Below are positions 35,106 through 46,516 of a stretch of 64,000 bases of DNA, in pieces. Every line of letters starts with the position of its first letter. Position 1 is the stretch's first letter. Location: NCBI RefSeq assembly GCF_023159225.1, contig NC_063167.1, positions 70,371,798 to 70,435,797 on the forward strand. Direction: 5' to 3'. The DNA comes from Perognathus longimembris pacificus (taxonomy: Eukaryota; Chordata; Mammalia; Rodentia; Heteromyidae). The notes below the pieces were generated by a model. It saw only the letters and a list, made by a program, of their open reading frames with translations. It was not told the DNA's origin and did no database searches. The translations under genes were made by a program, and so were the position numbers.

Positions 35106-35385
35106 CTTCACCCATCCTCCTAACCATCATCCCTCACCTGTCCTCCTAACCACCATCCTTCACCTGTCCTAACCATCATCCCTCACCTGTCCTCCTAACC
35201 ACCATTCCTCACCTGTTCTTCTCACCATCATCCTTCACCTGTCCTATCCACCATCCTTCACCTATCTTCAACAACTATTCTTCACCTGTCCTCCTAACCA
35301 CCATCCTTTACCTGTTCTCCTAACCCCATCCTTTACCCCTTCTCCTAGCCACCATCCTTCACCTGTCCTCTTAGCCATGATCACC
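35106..35385. repeat. Minisatellite, unit about 26-27 bp
   Basis: About ten copies of ccatccttcacctgtcctcc followed by taac. Confidence 0.92.
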
Positions 35386-36002
35386 ATTTCTCCCCGGGAA
35401 GCCTGAACTTCAGAAAGACAAATCATTCAGGACCCATGGCTCCTGAATTGACTTCGGATTCCTGACCCCAGAATCTGTCACCATGCTGACCAGATGCCTC
35501 TCCGAGATGGACCATTTCTCCTAAGCCAGGACACGCAGGCTTTGTGGCCCCAGGAGTGTGAGAGCACAGAGACAGAGGGTGCCATTGTGTGGGATGGAAC
35601 AGAGCTAGTCAGTAGGAAACCTCAGGAAAGCACACCCCTCTGCACACATGCACATGCATGCACACATATGCACACACACAGCCTCACTTGAAGACAGTCT
35701 CAGGCTATTCCAACCACCTTAGTACTGGTTGAAATGCTTTTTTAAAGAGATGTGGGGTGGGGACATCACTGCATGGTGCAGCCCCAGGGCAGAAACCGAG
35801 ACCCTACGGGGTGGAGGCAGAGCCAGTTGCCACGCAGAGACAAGTTGCCAGGGGAACATGGCAACCTGCCCCACCTCCATCTCTACCCTCTAGGATTTCT
35901 CTGTGAGCTCACACAAGAGACAGCATGGAGGGCTGGTGTGGAGAGGTGGTGTGGGTGATGTCTGGAAAAGATAGTGCAGTTCATGTCCCAATAGCAGGGG
36001 AG
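35386..36002. other. No recognised gene
   Basis: Unique apart from a short CA/TG run at 35,640-35,690. Confidence 0.45.
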
Positions 36003-36170
36003 GGTGTCTGTGTGCATGAGTGTGCATGCCTGAGTGTGTGCACATGAGTGCATGTGTGTCACAGTGTGTGCTTGTATGTGTATTTGAATGTATACACTGG
36101 TATGCCTTGCATGTGTGTTCATGTATGTGTGTGTTGTATGCTTGCTTGAGTGTGTGCATGTGTGTCCAGG
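36003..36170. repeat. Degenerate TG-rich tract
   Basis: gtgtgcatgagtgtgcatgc-type steps over about 170 bases. Confidence 0.8.
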
Positions 36171-36439
36171 CAAGAAGTAGATGGATCTGGACCGAGACAC
36201 GTCCTCCTATGTCAAGGTATCTGGTCCTGGGAGATGCTGGCATCTCTTTCCACCCAGCCCAATCCAGCCAACTGCTTTACCACTGCCCTAGCTGGGGGCC
36301 CCCCATCCCCATCCTGGGACCCTTGCTGCAGGCCTCAGTGGGCATCTGCTGCCACCTACAGGCCACACAGCCCTGCCAGCATGAGGGGTAGTCACCTCCT
36401 CAGAGGGCTGTCTGTCCTGTCAGAGCCAGCTGGGGTTCA

Positions 36440-36525
36440 GTCAAAGCCACAGTGATCTTTATGTCTCCAGCGTCCAGCACAGATAGTTAGGGAATAAGCG
36501 AATGGATGAATGAACAAGTGGGCTT
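36440..36525 (+). mobile_element. L2/MIR-type 3' end
   Basis: tttatgtctccagcgtccagcacagat...ttagggaataagcgaatggatgaatgaac matches the L2 3' end (ccccagcgcctagcacagtgc...aataaatgaatgaatga). Confidence 0.5.
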
Positions 36526-37429
36526 GTCCATTCAAATTTAGATGATGGGAATCATTTAGATGAGCGCAGGAGTCACTGCAGCTCCTTCAAAAGCGTTCTG
36601 CTGTGGGCCAAGATCTTCTTCTAGAAAACATCCTCAGGCGGTGAAATCCTAGCGTGTGGGTTGGGCCTGAGTGGCGGTGGACAGGAGGCAGGCATGGTGC
36701 ATGTGCTCAGCATGGCCACATCTCCACCACCAACCTCCCTGCCCGCTGCCATCTGCACTGCATGAAGAACACGAACACGGTGCTCGCGGCTGCTGCTCCA
36801 GGCCCTGGTTGAGCCTGGAGAGTGAGGGAAATGGGGAAGGTGGCTGGGGGTCATAACGGGACAGTGTGTCCTCCTCAGTAGCACATCACTCTGCCAGGGT
36901 TCCCCATCCTGGGGCTCTGGTGGTCGGGATGTGCCTGCCATCCTGCACCCCAGGGGTGCACAGGGAGTTTGTCCACCCCCCGGGCACTAGGGGCCACGGG
37001 CAGGGCCTGCCTGCTGCGTGCTCAGCCCCTCACACTTGGCTTGTGACTGGGGAGCTGCCTGTCTCCCTCTTCACCTTTGAGATTCCATTTTCCATACCAA
37101 GCCCTAAACTATCTTTGCTTAGCACAAATGGAAAAATGCAAAGCCAACATCTTATTATTCTAGGTTATTTTCAGTTGTCTTTTGATGGAAAAAATCAGAT
37201 CATCTTTACATTAGGCCTTAACCTACAGCTATTCTGATTACATGAGAAACATAGTGTGTTTTTTTTTAATTTTATGGACTCATCTCACATTTCCTTTTCT
37301 TCAATCTTGGATTAATATGATTACCATGTCCATACTATGTTTCAAAGTTGTTTATGAGAGCTGGAATTTGTCCAGGAAAAAATACACAAGTCTCTATGAC
37401 TCTGTGCCACAGAGTTTTACAAACCCATC
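36526..37429. other. Unique sequence, AT-rich in the second half
   Basis: GC-rich to 37,070, then a repeat-free AT-rich stretch (37,075-37,360) with no simple repeats. It could be a conserved non-coding block, but I cannot test that. Confidence 0.35.
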
Positions 37430-37490
37430 TCCACACACATGTGCACACACACACACTCACACACACATGTGCACACACAGGCACACATAT
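37430..37490. repeat. CA/TG-rich microsatellite
   Basis: Two copies of acacacatgtgcacacacac separated by a few bases. Confidence 0.85.
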
Positions 37491-37565
37491 TCCTCTATTT
37501 ACCTCCCCAGTTTCCCACCAGCAATCGAGGACAATGCTTGAGGACACTCGGCCGGAGCAGAAAAA

Positions 37566-37672
37566 TTAAATTCTGGTTCTACCACGTATCAGCCGTACAG
37601 CCTCGGGCGTGGCCCTAAGTTTCAGTTACTACTTCTGAGAAAAAAATGTGTATGGTAACAGTGCCTCAGCCC
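37566..37672 (-). mobile_element. MIR SINE fragment
   Basis: aaattctggttctaccacgtatcagccgtacagcctcgggc then ttcagttactacttctgag matches the antisense MIR core (tctgccac...agctgtgtgaccttggg...cctcagtttcctcatctg). Confidence 0.65.
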
Positions 37673-38197
37673 CAGGACCCAGAAGGATGACCATGATTAC
37701 ATTTACAAAGGCAAACCAGGAATGGTAAATGTGTGTGAGGATGTGGGAGCCCCATTGTTGGTGCAAATGTAACTGGGCCAGGTGCCAGGGGGTTGCACAG
37801 AGCTGGAGTCACAGGTGTGGGCCACCATGCTGGGCAATATTCTTCCCTGGGTCTTGTTCTCCACATCAAGGCAGCCCCTCAACCAGCATCTGCCACACAC
37901 TGCACCTCCTCCAGCCACACCCCTCCCCCCCATCAAGGCAGCCGCACCCATGCCCCCCCCACCCCGCTTTTATGCAGCTTCTCCTGAGTGAAGTTCTGCC
38001 CCATAGCCACTTGTCCTGATGGCTACATTCCCTTCCACCCATCCTGCCACACTCATAGCCTCCTCTCTTCTCCATCACAACTCCAGCCTAGCACGAAGCC
38101 AAGTCCCCATCCCTCAGCCACCAAGGAGAGGGCCTCAGCTCCAGATCTGCACCCCGGCCGCACCCCCCGGGAGCACGCATAAGCGCAAAGGACTGCG

Positions 38198-38500
38198 AGT
38201 CTTCTGTGCAGCAGTGCACGTACATACATATGCCATGAGTGTGCAGCAGTGTGAGTGTGCGCATAGAACCATGAGTATGCAGCAGTGCATGTACACACAT
38301 ATGCCATGAGTGTGCAGCGGTGTGAGTGTGCACATAGAACCACGAGTGTGCAGCAGTGCAAGTACACACATGTACTGTGAGTGTGCTGTGTGCTAGTGTG
38401 CACACAGAACCCCAGGTGTGCAGTGGTGCAAATGCACATGCATACCACAAGTGTGCAGTGGTACGAGTGTGTGCACAGAACCACGAGTGTGCGGTGGGGA
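38198..38500. repeat. Minisatellite, unit about 66-70 bp
   Basis: About four and a half copies built on gtgtgcagcagtgcaagtac, acacatatgcca and gcacatagaaccacgagt blocks. Each unit is itself two related halves. Confidence 0.9.
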
Positions 38501-38502
38501 AA

Positions 38503-38546
38503 ACTTTCAGTTCAATATATGAAGACTTTCAGTTCAATTTATGAAT
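38503..38546. repeat. Short tandem duplication, 22 bp
   Basis: ctttcagttcaatatatgaa followed by ctttcagttcaatttatgaa. Confidence 0.9.
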
Positions 38547-38927
38547 CTCATTGGCAGCTTTTGCTCTTCTCTCTCCTGAGGCTCTGCCAAGTTTACAAAT
38601 ACTTCCCCTGAATGACAGTAAATTTCATCTCCCCGCCATCTTTCATTCCGTAGATAAAATCTCATTGAGTGAGCCGGCGTGGCCGCGTGGAGCTCACCGA
38701 TGCCTTGCACCTGGTCTCCTCCGTGCGTTTGGAAGAGTCCCGGGCCCACGCCTCTAGGCCAGACTCTGTCCTGACGGGCATCCCACTGGAGGTTCTGGAG
38801 AATGGCCCCTGCACCCCCGCCCCCGCCCTCCCTGACAAGCAAGCAAACTCCCCTGGGTAACCACAGGGGCTTGACCTTGCCCTGTGGGAGATGAGGCCGC
38901 CCTTTGTTTAAAAGATAGCTCTTCACT
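38547..38927. other. Unique sequence
   Basis: Repeat-free stretch; no domain in its frames. Confidence 0.4.
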
Positions 38928-38999
38928 GACTTTGAGCTGTGATCCTCATATTTCAACCTCCTGAGTAGCTAGGATGACAGGAGTGAGCCACTGGTGTCA
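38928..38999 (-). mobile_element. B1-dID fragment
   Basis: The B1 end only: tttgagctgtgatcctcat...cctcctgagtagctaggatgacagg. Confidence 0.75.
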
Positions 39000-40293
39000 A
39001 AGACGCCTTCTTACCACCCCAATGATCAAACTCCTATTACACTTTCTTCCACTGGGTATCTATTCTGTTGCAGAAAATTCCTTGACTGCCTTGGAATTTT
39101 TTTTTAAGTGACCAGTTCAGGCTACAGTTACCTTCATTTTCTTTTGTTGCCTGAATTGATATGGCCAATGAATCAATTTTTCAGAGCCGTGAAAATTACC
39201 ATGGGCTCATTATGTGCTGGAGAGAGCAAGACATCACTGTGGATGTTTGGTTTGGCTGGCTTCCTTTCTTATTCACTGTCAAACGTGTGTGGAGAGAAGA
39301 CATGGAGGCGAGAAGGAGACATATATGGGCAGTAGCGAAGGTTAAAGGATCGAGGGACCCAGGGGGTCCTTATCATGGGACTTCTCGCTCCTCTGGCTTT
39401 CTTTTTTTTGTTATTCATTTCCTCCTTCCCTCTCCAAATTTAAAATCCATCAGAAAAATTAGTCACATCACAATGCGTTCTTAAACATCCCATCACATTG
39501 AGCAGCAATTCGTATTTGTGTCCTGTACTACTTGGCTCCTAATAACTAATTCTTTGAGAACAGGATTGATTCCTAGGGTGGTGAGCCAAGGCTTCCCCGG
39601 AGCAGAACGCATCCTGGGATGATGATTTAGAAGACTGTCCCCCTCCCCGGTCACACTCAGCTCTGTCACTCAGGTGAGTAAGGGTGGAGGCTTTCGGGCC
39701 CATCCAGGAGTTGTTACTCAGGCTGATTATAATATTTTTATTTGATACTATCTCTTGGATAATAAATCATTTAGGTAAAAATCCTGTTAGTGGATTTTTG
39801 CCACCAGCGAGCAAGGCAGAGCTCTGTGCACAGTGCAGGCGCAGGTCAGAAGACTGCCCGGGACAAGGGGCAGATGGCCAGCGGGCTGGGCCCTGGTGAG
39901 CGGCCAGGACCAGGGATGCCTTGGCCGGGATGCACACTGAGGGCCACCATGATCTCCCACTGTTAGAACTGCCTCCGGGTCTGTATGCACACCTTAGCCC
40001 ATGCTACTGAACCTACGTGCGGAGACCGTGGGCTTCTCATCTCACCTCCGAGTCTCACTGTTCGCTGTAAATCAAAGGCACCACCGTCCACCGCAGCCCC
40101 TCTGAGCCTCCACGGGCCAGCAGGCACACAGCACCCTGCACAGTGCACAGAGCAGAGGGCAAGCCCGAGGACCAGCTCAGCAGCCCAGGGCACTGCAAGT
40201 CATTTGCGGGAACTGTGGGGGTGGGATCAGGGCCACCCCAAGATACACAAAAGCCGCTCATGGACATGGCAATTTTTTGAACCCACTGACTCT
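39000..40293. other. Unique sequence
   Basis: Repeat-poor. The AT-rich block 39,700-39,800 has the look of constrained non-coding DNA, which is inference only. No coding domain. Confidence 0.4.
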
Positions 40294-40313
40294 ACGGCGC
40301 CCTCTGGCGGCAG
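40294..40313 (-). promoter_or_regulatory. CTCF-type binding motif
   Basis: The minus strand reads CTGCCGCCAGAGGGCGCCGT. This fits the CTCF core CCnCYAGRKGGCRC closely, including the flanking GC. Recognised by eye from the known consensus; occupancy is inferred, not shown. It lies in unique sequence outside any SINE. Confidence 0.6.
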
Positions 40314-41316
40314 AGCATGGCAGGAGCAAAGTCGCCACAGCGTCCTGTGACCGGGAATTCCCAGCCAGTCCCTTCTCCACAGCCTGCGCCCATCCCTCCT
40401 CTCCCTCTTTGTCCTCTTCCCACTTAAGTGTTTCTCACACTGGGGTCCTCAGGGCTTTGGACAGGACGAGGATCTGTGGGAAGTCAGATAAGGGCCATTC
40501 CCAAACTGCCCTGCCCCTCCTCCCGGGCTCCTTGCCCCCTGGTGCTTCAGCATGGCACACGAAGTGCCCGGAAGGCCTCTGACCGCAGTGGCCCCCTGGG
40601 TCAGGAGCAGTTGGGGGAGAGGGAAGAGTGGGGTGGGGGTGGGGCTCCTGCTTCAGCTCCACCCCCCCATCTGAATTCCACTGTGCATTTCTTGGTTTCT
40701 AACCAGGACTAACCAAAGTGCTTACAAACTAAAGTCAGCCAGTCGCTGAGTGCTCACTTAACATGAAAGATAAGGGGAAAATAACTCAAAAAAGAACAAT
40801 TTTGGCGAAGTCTATGTTTTGTGAGACTTGCCAGTTTCTACTCCCCGTTCTAGAAAGAATGATTTATAAAACAGGGCTGAACTATTTCTTTCAAAATAAC
40901 ATTTACAAGGAGGTTTTGGATTTGGTTCAGCATTCTCTCCACACCTTACAAAGCCTCTCAACTCTTCTCAAGAGCTGAGATTTGCCTTCAAATCCCAACA
41001 AGTTGCTCTTGAAATAAGATCAAGTTTGTTCAATATGAAGTGGGTTTTTTTTTTCTTTTTGGAAGCTCAATAGAAACATTGTAATGTGATAATGAACTTC
41101 CTGAAAGGTGGTTAGAAATGCATCCACCCCACAAACTCCATGTAGCTCTGATTCTCAGCCAATTATTGAATGCTAGTCAAGGAGGAGAGAATAAGAAACG
41201 CAAACATGAGTTCCTGTTTATTCACCTTCTCCCAATCTGGATGTACTCATTAGCAAACCACAATGTGTTAGGATTTTACCTGAGTTATGGCAGAGTTAGC
41301 CTTAGAAAATACTTTA
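40314..41316. other. No recognised gene
   Basis: Unique, repeat-free sequence; no domain. Confidence 0.45.
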
Positions 41317-41536
41317 GCTGGCATGGGTGGCTCACACCTGTAATCCCAGTTTACTCAGGAGGTTGACATCTGAGGACTGAGGTTAAAAGCCGGCATTGGC
41401 AGAAATATCTGTGTGACTCTTAACTCCAGCTAACCAGCAAAAAGCTGGAAGTGGAGCTATGTCTCAAGTGACAGAGCACCAGCTTTGAGTGGAAAAGCAA
41501 AGGGAGTGTTCTGACCCTGTGTTCAAGTCCTAATAC

Positions 41537-41539
<3 letters not shown>
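41317..41539 (+). mobile_element. B1-dID-type SINE
   Basis: A sense copy from gctggcatgggtggctcacacc to ttcaagtcctaataccagc, followed directly by (AC)18 at 41,540-41,576. Confidence 0.9.

Positions 41540-41576
<37 letters not shown>
41540..41576. repeat. (CA)n microsatellite at a SINE tail
   Basis: An uninterrupted run that directly follows the taataccagc end of a SINE. Confidence 0.98.
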
Positions 41577-41577
<1 letters not shown>

Positions 41578-42099
41578 AAGAATAAGGGTAAAGAAACTTC
41601 AAAATACCATCACTTCTGATGAAGGCAAAGATGTGTGTGGAAATAATCACAGATGTTGACAGGAACAGATGGAAACAGGATGTGCACATTTCCTTCTCAC
41701 ATTTTCTCCACGCAGCACCGAGCCACAAATCTCAGCAGCTTCACTCTCTGCCCCTCGTAGCTACTCAGCCTCAGCCTCAAGCTGAAGAGCAGCATGGCAC
41801 CATCCAGTACCGGGCCTGAGCTGCTCAGGATGGGACCCCGTGCCTGGTCGCTCCCTGTGCCCCCCCCCCCGCCTGTGGTTGTCACTCCGTGGTGTTCTGG
41901 TTGCCTTTGTTTTGCCTAATGGCAGCCCCTGGAGAACAAGAGTAGTGGTCCACATGTGCAAAGAGAAGCCACCAACTGTTCTTCTACAGGATCACAAGAG
42001 GAGAGTGCAGCACAGTGTGGTATTTGAGAGGGCGAGGAGAGAAAGGAGAGAGGTGAGAGGGAGGAAAGGGATGACATTCGCATTTGGAGGGGGGTGCAC

Positions 42100-42515
42100 C
42101 CATACCAGAGCTTGATCTGGGACTTGTGTTTGGATTTTTTGCTCCAGGATGGTGCTCTACCACTTGAGCCACACCTCCATTTCAGCTTTTTGGTGGTTAG
42201 TTGGAGATAAGACTCTCAGAGTGGCATAGAACTGCAATCCTCAGGGCTGGGGATATAGCCTAGTGGCAAGAGTGCCTGCCTCGGATACACGAGGCCCTAG
42301 GTTCGATTCCCCAGCACCACATATACAGAAAACGGCCAGAAGCGGCGTTGTGGCTCAAGTGGCAGAGTGCTAGCCTTGAGCGGGAAGAAGCCAGGGACAG
42401 TGCTCAGGCCCTGAGTCCAAGGCCCAGGACTGGCCAAAAAAAAAAGAACTGCAATCCTCAGATCGCAGTCCCCCGAGTAGCTAGGATTACAGGCATGAGC
42501 CATTGGTGCCTGGCC
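42100..42515 (-). mobile_element. B1-dID-type SINE split by an IDL-Geo
   Basis: The antisense dID half at 42,105-42,227 and the B1 end at 42,462-42,515 flank the IDL-Geo at 42,245-42,444. Confidence 0.9.
42245..42444 (+). mobile_element. IDL-Geo SINE, GCGGG subtype, nested in a B1-dID
   Basis: A full dimer inside the antisense B1-dID at 42,100-42,515. Target copies AGAACTGCAATCCTCAG are at 42,228-42,244 and 42,445-42,461. Confidence 0.95.
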
Positions 42516-42700
42516 ACGTTTCTTCTATTTAATTGTACTGCTATGGGGTCCTATTTTTATTAGTTGTTGTTGTTAATCTCTTGCTATGCATAGCTGAGAA
42601 ATAAAACAGAACAGATTTACATAAGCAGAGTGAGTAATGATTGCCAGCCCAGGGAGACGGCATTGTCCAATCCTTCCATGGCCTGACTGGAATAAAACAA

Positions 42701-42704
<4 letters not shown>

Positions 42705-42752
<48 letters not shown>
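42705..42752. repeat. (AC)n microsatellite
   Basis: Twenty-four AC units. Confidence 0.98.
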
Positions 42753-42754
<2 letters not shown>

Positions 42755-42767
42755 GCCATACTAATAA

Positions 42768-42832
42768 CCTTGAACTCAGAATCCTCCTGACCCGGCCTCT
42801 GAGAGCTGGGGTTGCAGGCATGTGCCATTCCA
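42768..42832 (-). mobile_element. B1-like fragment
   Basis: ttgaactcagaatcctcctgacc...ctgagagctggggttgcaggcatg. Confidence 0.6.
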
Positions 42833-42849
42833 CTCCCCTTTCTCTCTCT

Positions 42850-43117
42850 CCCTTAGATACAGCATCCATTGGCCCCTGTTGGGGATCGGAGCTCCTGGTT
42901 CTCTGGCCCTTGGAGTTCAAATGGGATTTTCTCATCAGCTACTGCGGTTGTCAGACCATTGAACTTGGAGTGAGTTACAATATTAGCTTCTCTGGCTTAC
43001 TTGTTTCCAGAGGACATCAAAATCTTGTGGCACCCACTCATATGAGCTCCTTCTGGTAATAAATCTCCACATACCTACATAGATCCCACTGGTTTGTTTC
43101 GTTGGAGAACCCCAATC
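42850..43117 (+). mobile_element. Old mammalian LTR fragment, 3' end
   Basis: The order ctcctggttctctggccctt...ggagttcaaatggg...agtgagttacaatatt...ggcttacttgtttccag...AATAAATCTCCACATA...actggtttgtttcgttggagaacccc resembles the U3/R end of an ancient LTR that ends in TCTGGAGAACCCT. I cannot give the exact family. Confidence 0.5.
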
Positions 43118-45704
43118 CAAAAAGAAAAGGCATACTTCAATGATCATCACCCTACTGTATCCGTGTTCAACCAGAGAGTCCAGTGGGAAAAGACCGGATA
43201 CCGCAATGGGTGGGTCTGCAGTGCACCCTGCACCACCCCCTCACACTTCCATAACTAGGAACGGAGACAAATGGAGCTGATGCATACCATGGGCCAGGAC
43301 CGCTGCTGCCCCCACCCACTTCCCGGAAGACAGGCCCACCCTCGATGGCATGGCAGGACATTGGGATGGGAGTCATCGAGACAGGAAGATGGGTGCTTAT
43401 TTATTCATTTGGTTAACTCTTGGTACCCAAAAACTCGTTGTTAAGTACCTTGCTCCCTGTCCTTGTTCTTGAAGGCTTTAAAAGAAAATGAAAGGAGGGA
43501 TGGATGGAGTAGGGATGGGGAGAAGGAGGTCTTCCAGTATTTATTTAGTAAGGATAGTGCAAGAAGAAACAGAGAGAGAGAGATTGATTTCCGGTGCTGG
43601 GTGCTAAGTCAGTGGGATCTGGTGCTGGACGCTAAGGCTGGCTTCAAAGTCTCTCTGTGAGGACCGTCAGGCTGTTGAACTGTGGGGCTGCTCCGCTCTC
43701 TCTTCGTCCTCAGGCTCTAGGCCCCAACCACATTCACAAAACCCATTTCCACAGCTTCTAGATTCTGTCTGACCAACAGGGTCCCCCAAGTGACTGCCAT
43801 GGCAGGAAACATGAATGATAAGGAGAATCTAAGACCCTGGAACCCCCTGGACTTGAGCAGGGACCTGGCCTCTGTGGGTCTGATGGGCTGGGACATTGTT
43901 TGGTCTGGATGTGAGGGAAACCAAGCGAGAGGGTGGAAACGCACAGCAGGCTGAGCACATGCCCAGGGCTGCCTTCCCAGAGCACCACCCCAGGCCCACC
44001 CCCCCATGGGCTCCTCTGTCCTGGGGGCCAGGGGGCTGTCCACTCATGATTTACAACGGCCAGGTCCTACAGTTCCAGAGTGACCATTAGCCCGTGGGGA
44101 GTGGTTCTTGTTCAATGTGACCTGCAGCAATAAAATGTGATTCCACCCATAGGAAAGGTCTCCCCGGGGTCACAGTGTTAGCACCCTGGGCGTCTCGAGC
44201 CAGCTTTGTCCTTTAGGTCTTCAATCCATGATTATAAATATTTGTCTGTGCTGGACTTTGCAGTTTTGCATTCTGCTTCCCCCACGAGCTAGCCGAGCCC
44301 GGGTCTGGGAGCTGCACACTGTGTGTGTGAAGCCTGCGTGTAACACGTGGAAGCTATGTGCTGACTGTGGGTAGGGGTAAAAACCGCCTGGACTAGCAGG
44401 CTGCAGGCTCAGGGGTGGTACTGACCTTAACCTTGTGTAATTTTTTTTATAAGAGCACAGAAGCTTAATAATATTACTGCTGCTATTTCAGTAGATGAAG
44501 AAATGCAGATTCTCCAAGGCTAAAATTTTGCCTTGAACCCCATGAGCAATATATGGCAGAGCTACAACCCATCAGAGCTCCACACATACCATCCAAAATA
44601 CGACTGTATGACACCAGCATACGCCACGCCCCGCAAAGCACCTTCCGGGGTGCCTTCCTTGAGTAGGTTAACCAGTTCCTCTCAAAATCCACCCCTCTGT
44701 GAAGGACATTCATATCTAAAGGGAATCTGCATTAGTAAAATATTTATACTAGGTACAAGGTCGCTTCCCAATAGGTCTTTTTATTTGAAGGATGTTTTTA
44801 TAGTCACAGACAGTAACAATAAATTATAATACACTCTTCATTCACCATATAATTCCTCCCCTTTCCCTCCCCTAATTGGTTTCCACTCCCCCCACAAAGT
44901 CCCAAGTCCCTCACCCCTGTGCACCTCAAGGCTCTCAGGGAGCCTCAATACCTGGCCCTTCTTAACACTCGCATTTCTGTGAGAATTTCACGTGTACATG
45001 TGCAAGTAAAATTGGACTTGTTCTGCCGATTTGTCTTACCATAACATAGTTTGCAATCCACTCAGGCTAGGTACCTGGGGGAGAGGGGTCTTGTTCTTCC
45101 TTTGGGCCCCCAGGCCTGCTCGGCACCTGCTTCTTGCCATGTCTCACACCCGAAGCTCCACTAAGACACTGGGACAAGCCATGTCTTCCAGAATATTCCC
45201 AGTGACCTATAGCCTGATGCTGGCACCACTGAATACAGGCCCAGCCCCCTGGGCTGGCACAGGCAAGGCCTGGCCTTGTGAAGAGGCCATGATGGCCGTG
45301 GGAGAGGGGGAGGTTCCTTACAGAGCCAGGACCTGCCACAGGGAGAAGCCAGCTTTGGGCATCCTCAGGGTCAGCATGGGCTTTAGGCTTCAATAGACAA
45401 GGAATTTGGACAGGCAGCAAAAGGTAGGCATGGCCACTCCCAGGCTGAGGGTGTCCTGGCGGGCGTCAGTCCTCAGTCCAAGGCTCCAGAGATGAGGAGT
45501 CACTATGGTCACATGAGGGGACTGGGCCCTGTGAGGTACTTCCTCCTGTTCCAGGGCTCAGCCTGGAAGGGCTGGTGCACTGACGAGGTCAGAGGTCAGG
45601 GCCCTCCGGGTGAGGGGCCCCAGCTGGGCACTGAGACTTCAACACATGAGCCTCAGGAGGCCCTTCCTATCCAAACCCAGTATGCTGCCTGCACCTACAC
45701 ACAC
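43118..45704. other. No recognised gene; longest repeat-poor stretch
   Basis: About 2.6 kb with almost no recognised repeat. 44,770-45,060 is AT/CT-rich and may be an old L1 tail in antisense. Frames have no recognisable domain. Confidence 0.4.
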
Positions 45705-45838
45705 TACCTCTTCCATCTAACTGGGACTTGCTCCCCCACACATGGCCTCTTCCATCTGACAGTGCCTGCACACCACACACGACCTCTTCCATCTGACAGG
45801 GGCCGCACCCCACACACAGCCTCTTCCACCTGACAGGT
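45705..45838. repeat. Tandem repeat, unit about 42 bp
   Basis: Three to four copies of cctcttccatctgacagg followed by a Cys/Pro-type ccccacacac segment. Confidence 0.85.
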
Positions 45839-45934
45839 CTTTGTAGCTGGGGTCCCCACAGTGGATTTTTTTCTATGGGTTATCTTCAGCAATCTTTCTG
45901 TGGGGAGCAAGAGAACTTCCTCATTCTCCTCAGT

Positions 45935-46090
45935 TTGAAGTCAGCCTTGGCAGAAAAGTGAGTCTGTAAGACTCCATTGCCAGTTAATCAGCAAAAAGCT
46001 GGGCTGGAAGTGTGGCTGACGTGATAAAGCACCCACTGTGAGCAAGGAAGTCAAGCTTAGGTGCAAAAGCCGGATTCAAGCCCTAGCCTG
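45935..46090 (+). mobile_element. B1-dID-type SINE, 5'-truncated
   Basis: From ttgaagtcagccttggcag to ccggattcaagccctagc. Confidence 0.8.
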
Positions 46091-46287
46091 GGACCTGACT
46101 GGAAGGGGGGAGGCAGGAAGGATGGAGAGCAGATGGCAGGAGGAGCCGCCTCTCCTGGGGCTCTGTCCATGTCTCCTGGGCAGGCTTCTCATCCTGATGG
46201 ACATTTCTTTAACAAAGCACACACCTTTCAGAGCTAATCTTGTGTCTTCAGAGGTCTTCAGTCTCTCTAGATAGATATTTTTTTTAA

Positions 46288-46516
46288 TGCCAGTACTAGG
46301 GCTTGAACTCAAGGTCTGGGTACTGTCCCTGAGCATTTTTCACACAAGGCTGGCACTCTACTGCTTGAACCACAGCTCTACTTCCAGCTTTGTGCTGGTT
46401 AACTGGAGATAGGAGTCTTACGGACTTTTCTTCGCTGTGTGGCTTTGAACTGTGATCCTCAGATCTCAGCTTCGGGAGTGGCTAGGGTTACAGGCATGAG
46501 CCACTGGTGCCTGGCT
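46288..46516 (-). mobile_element. B1-dID-type SINE
   Basis: A full antisense copy from atgccagtactagggcttgaa to gagccactggtgcctggc. Confidence 0.9.
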
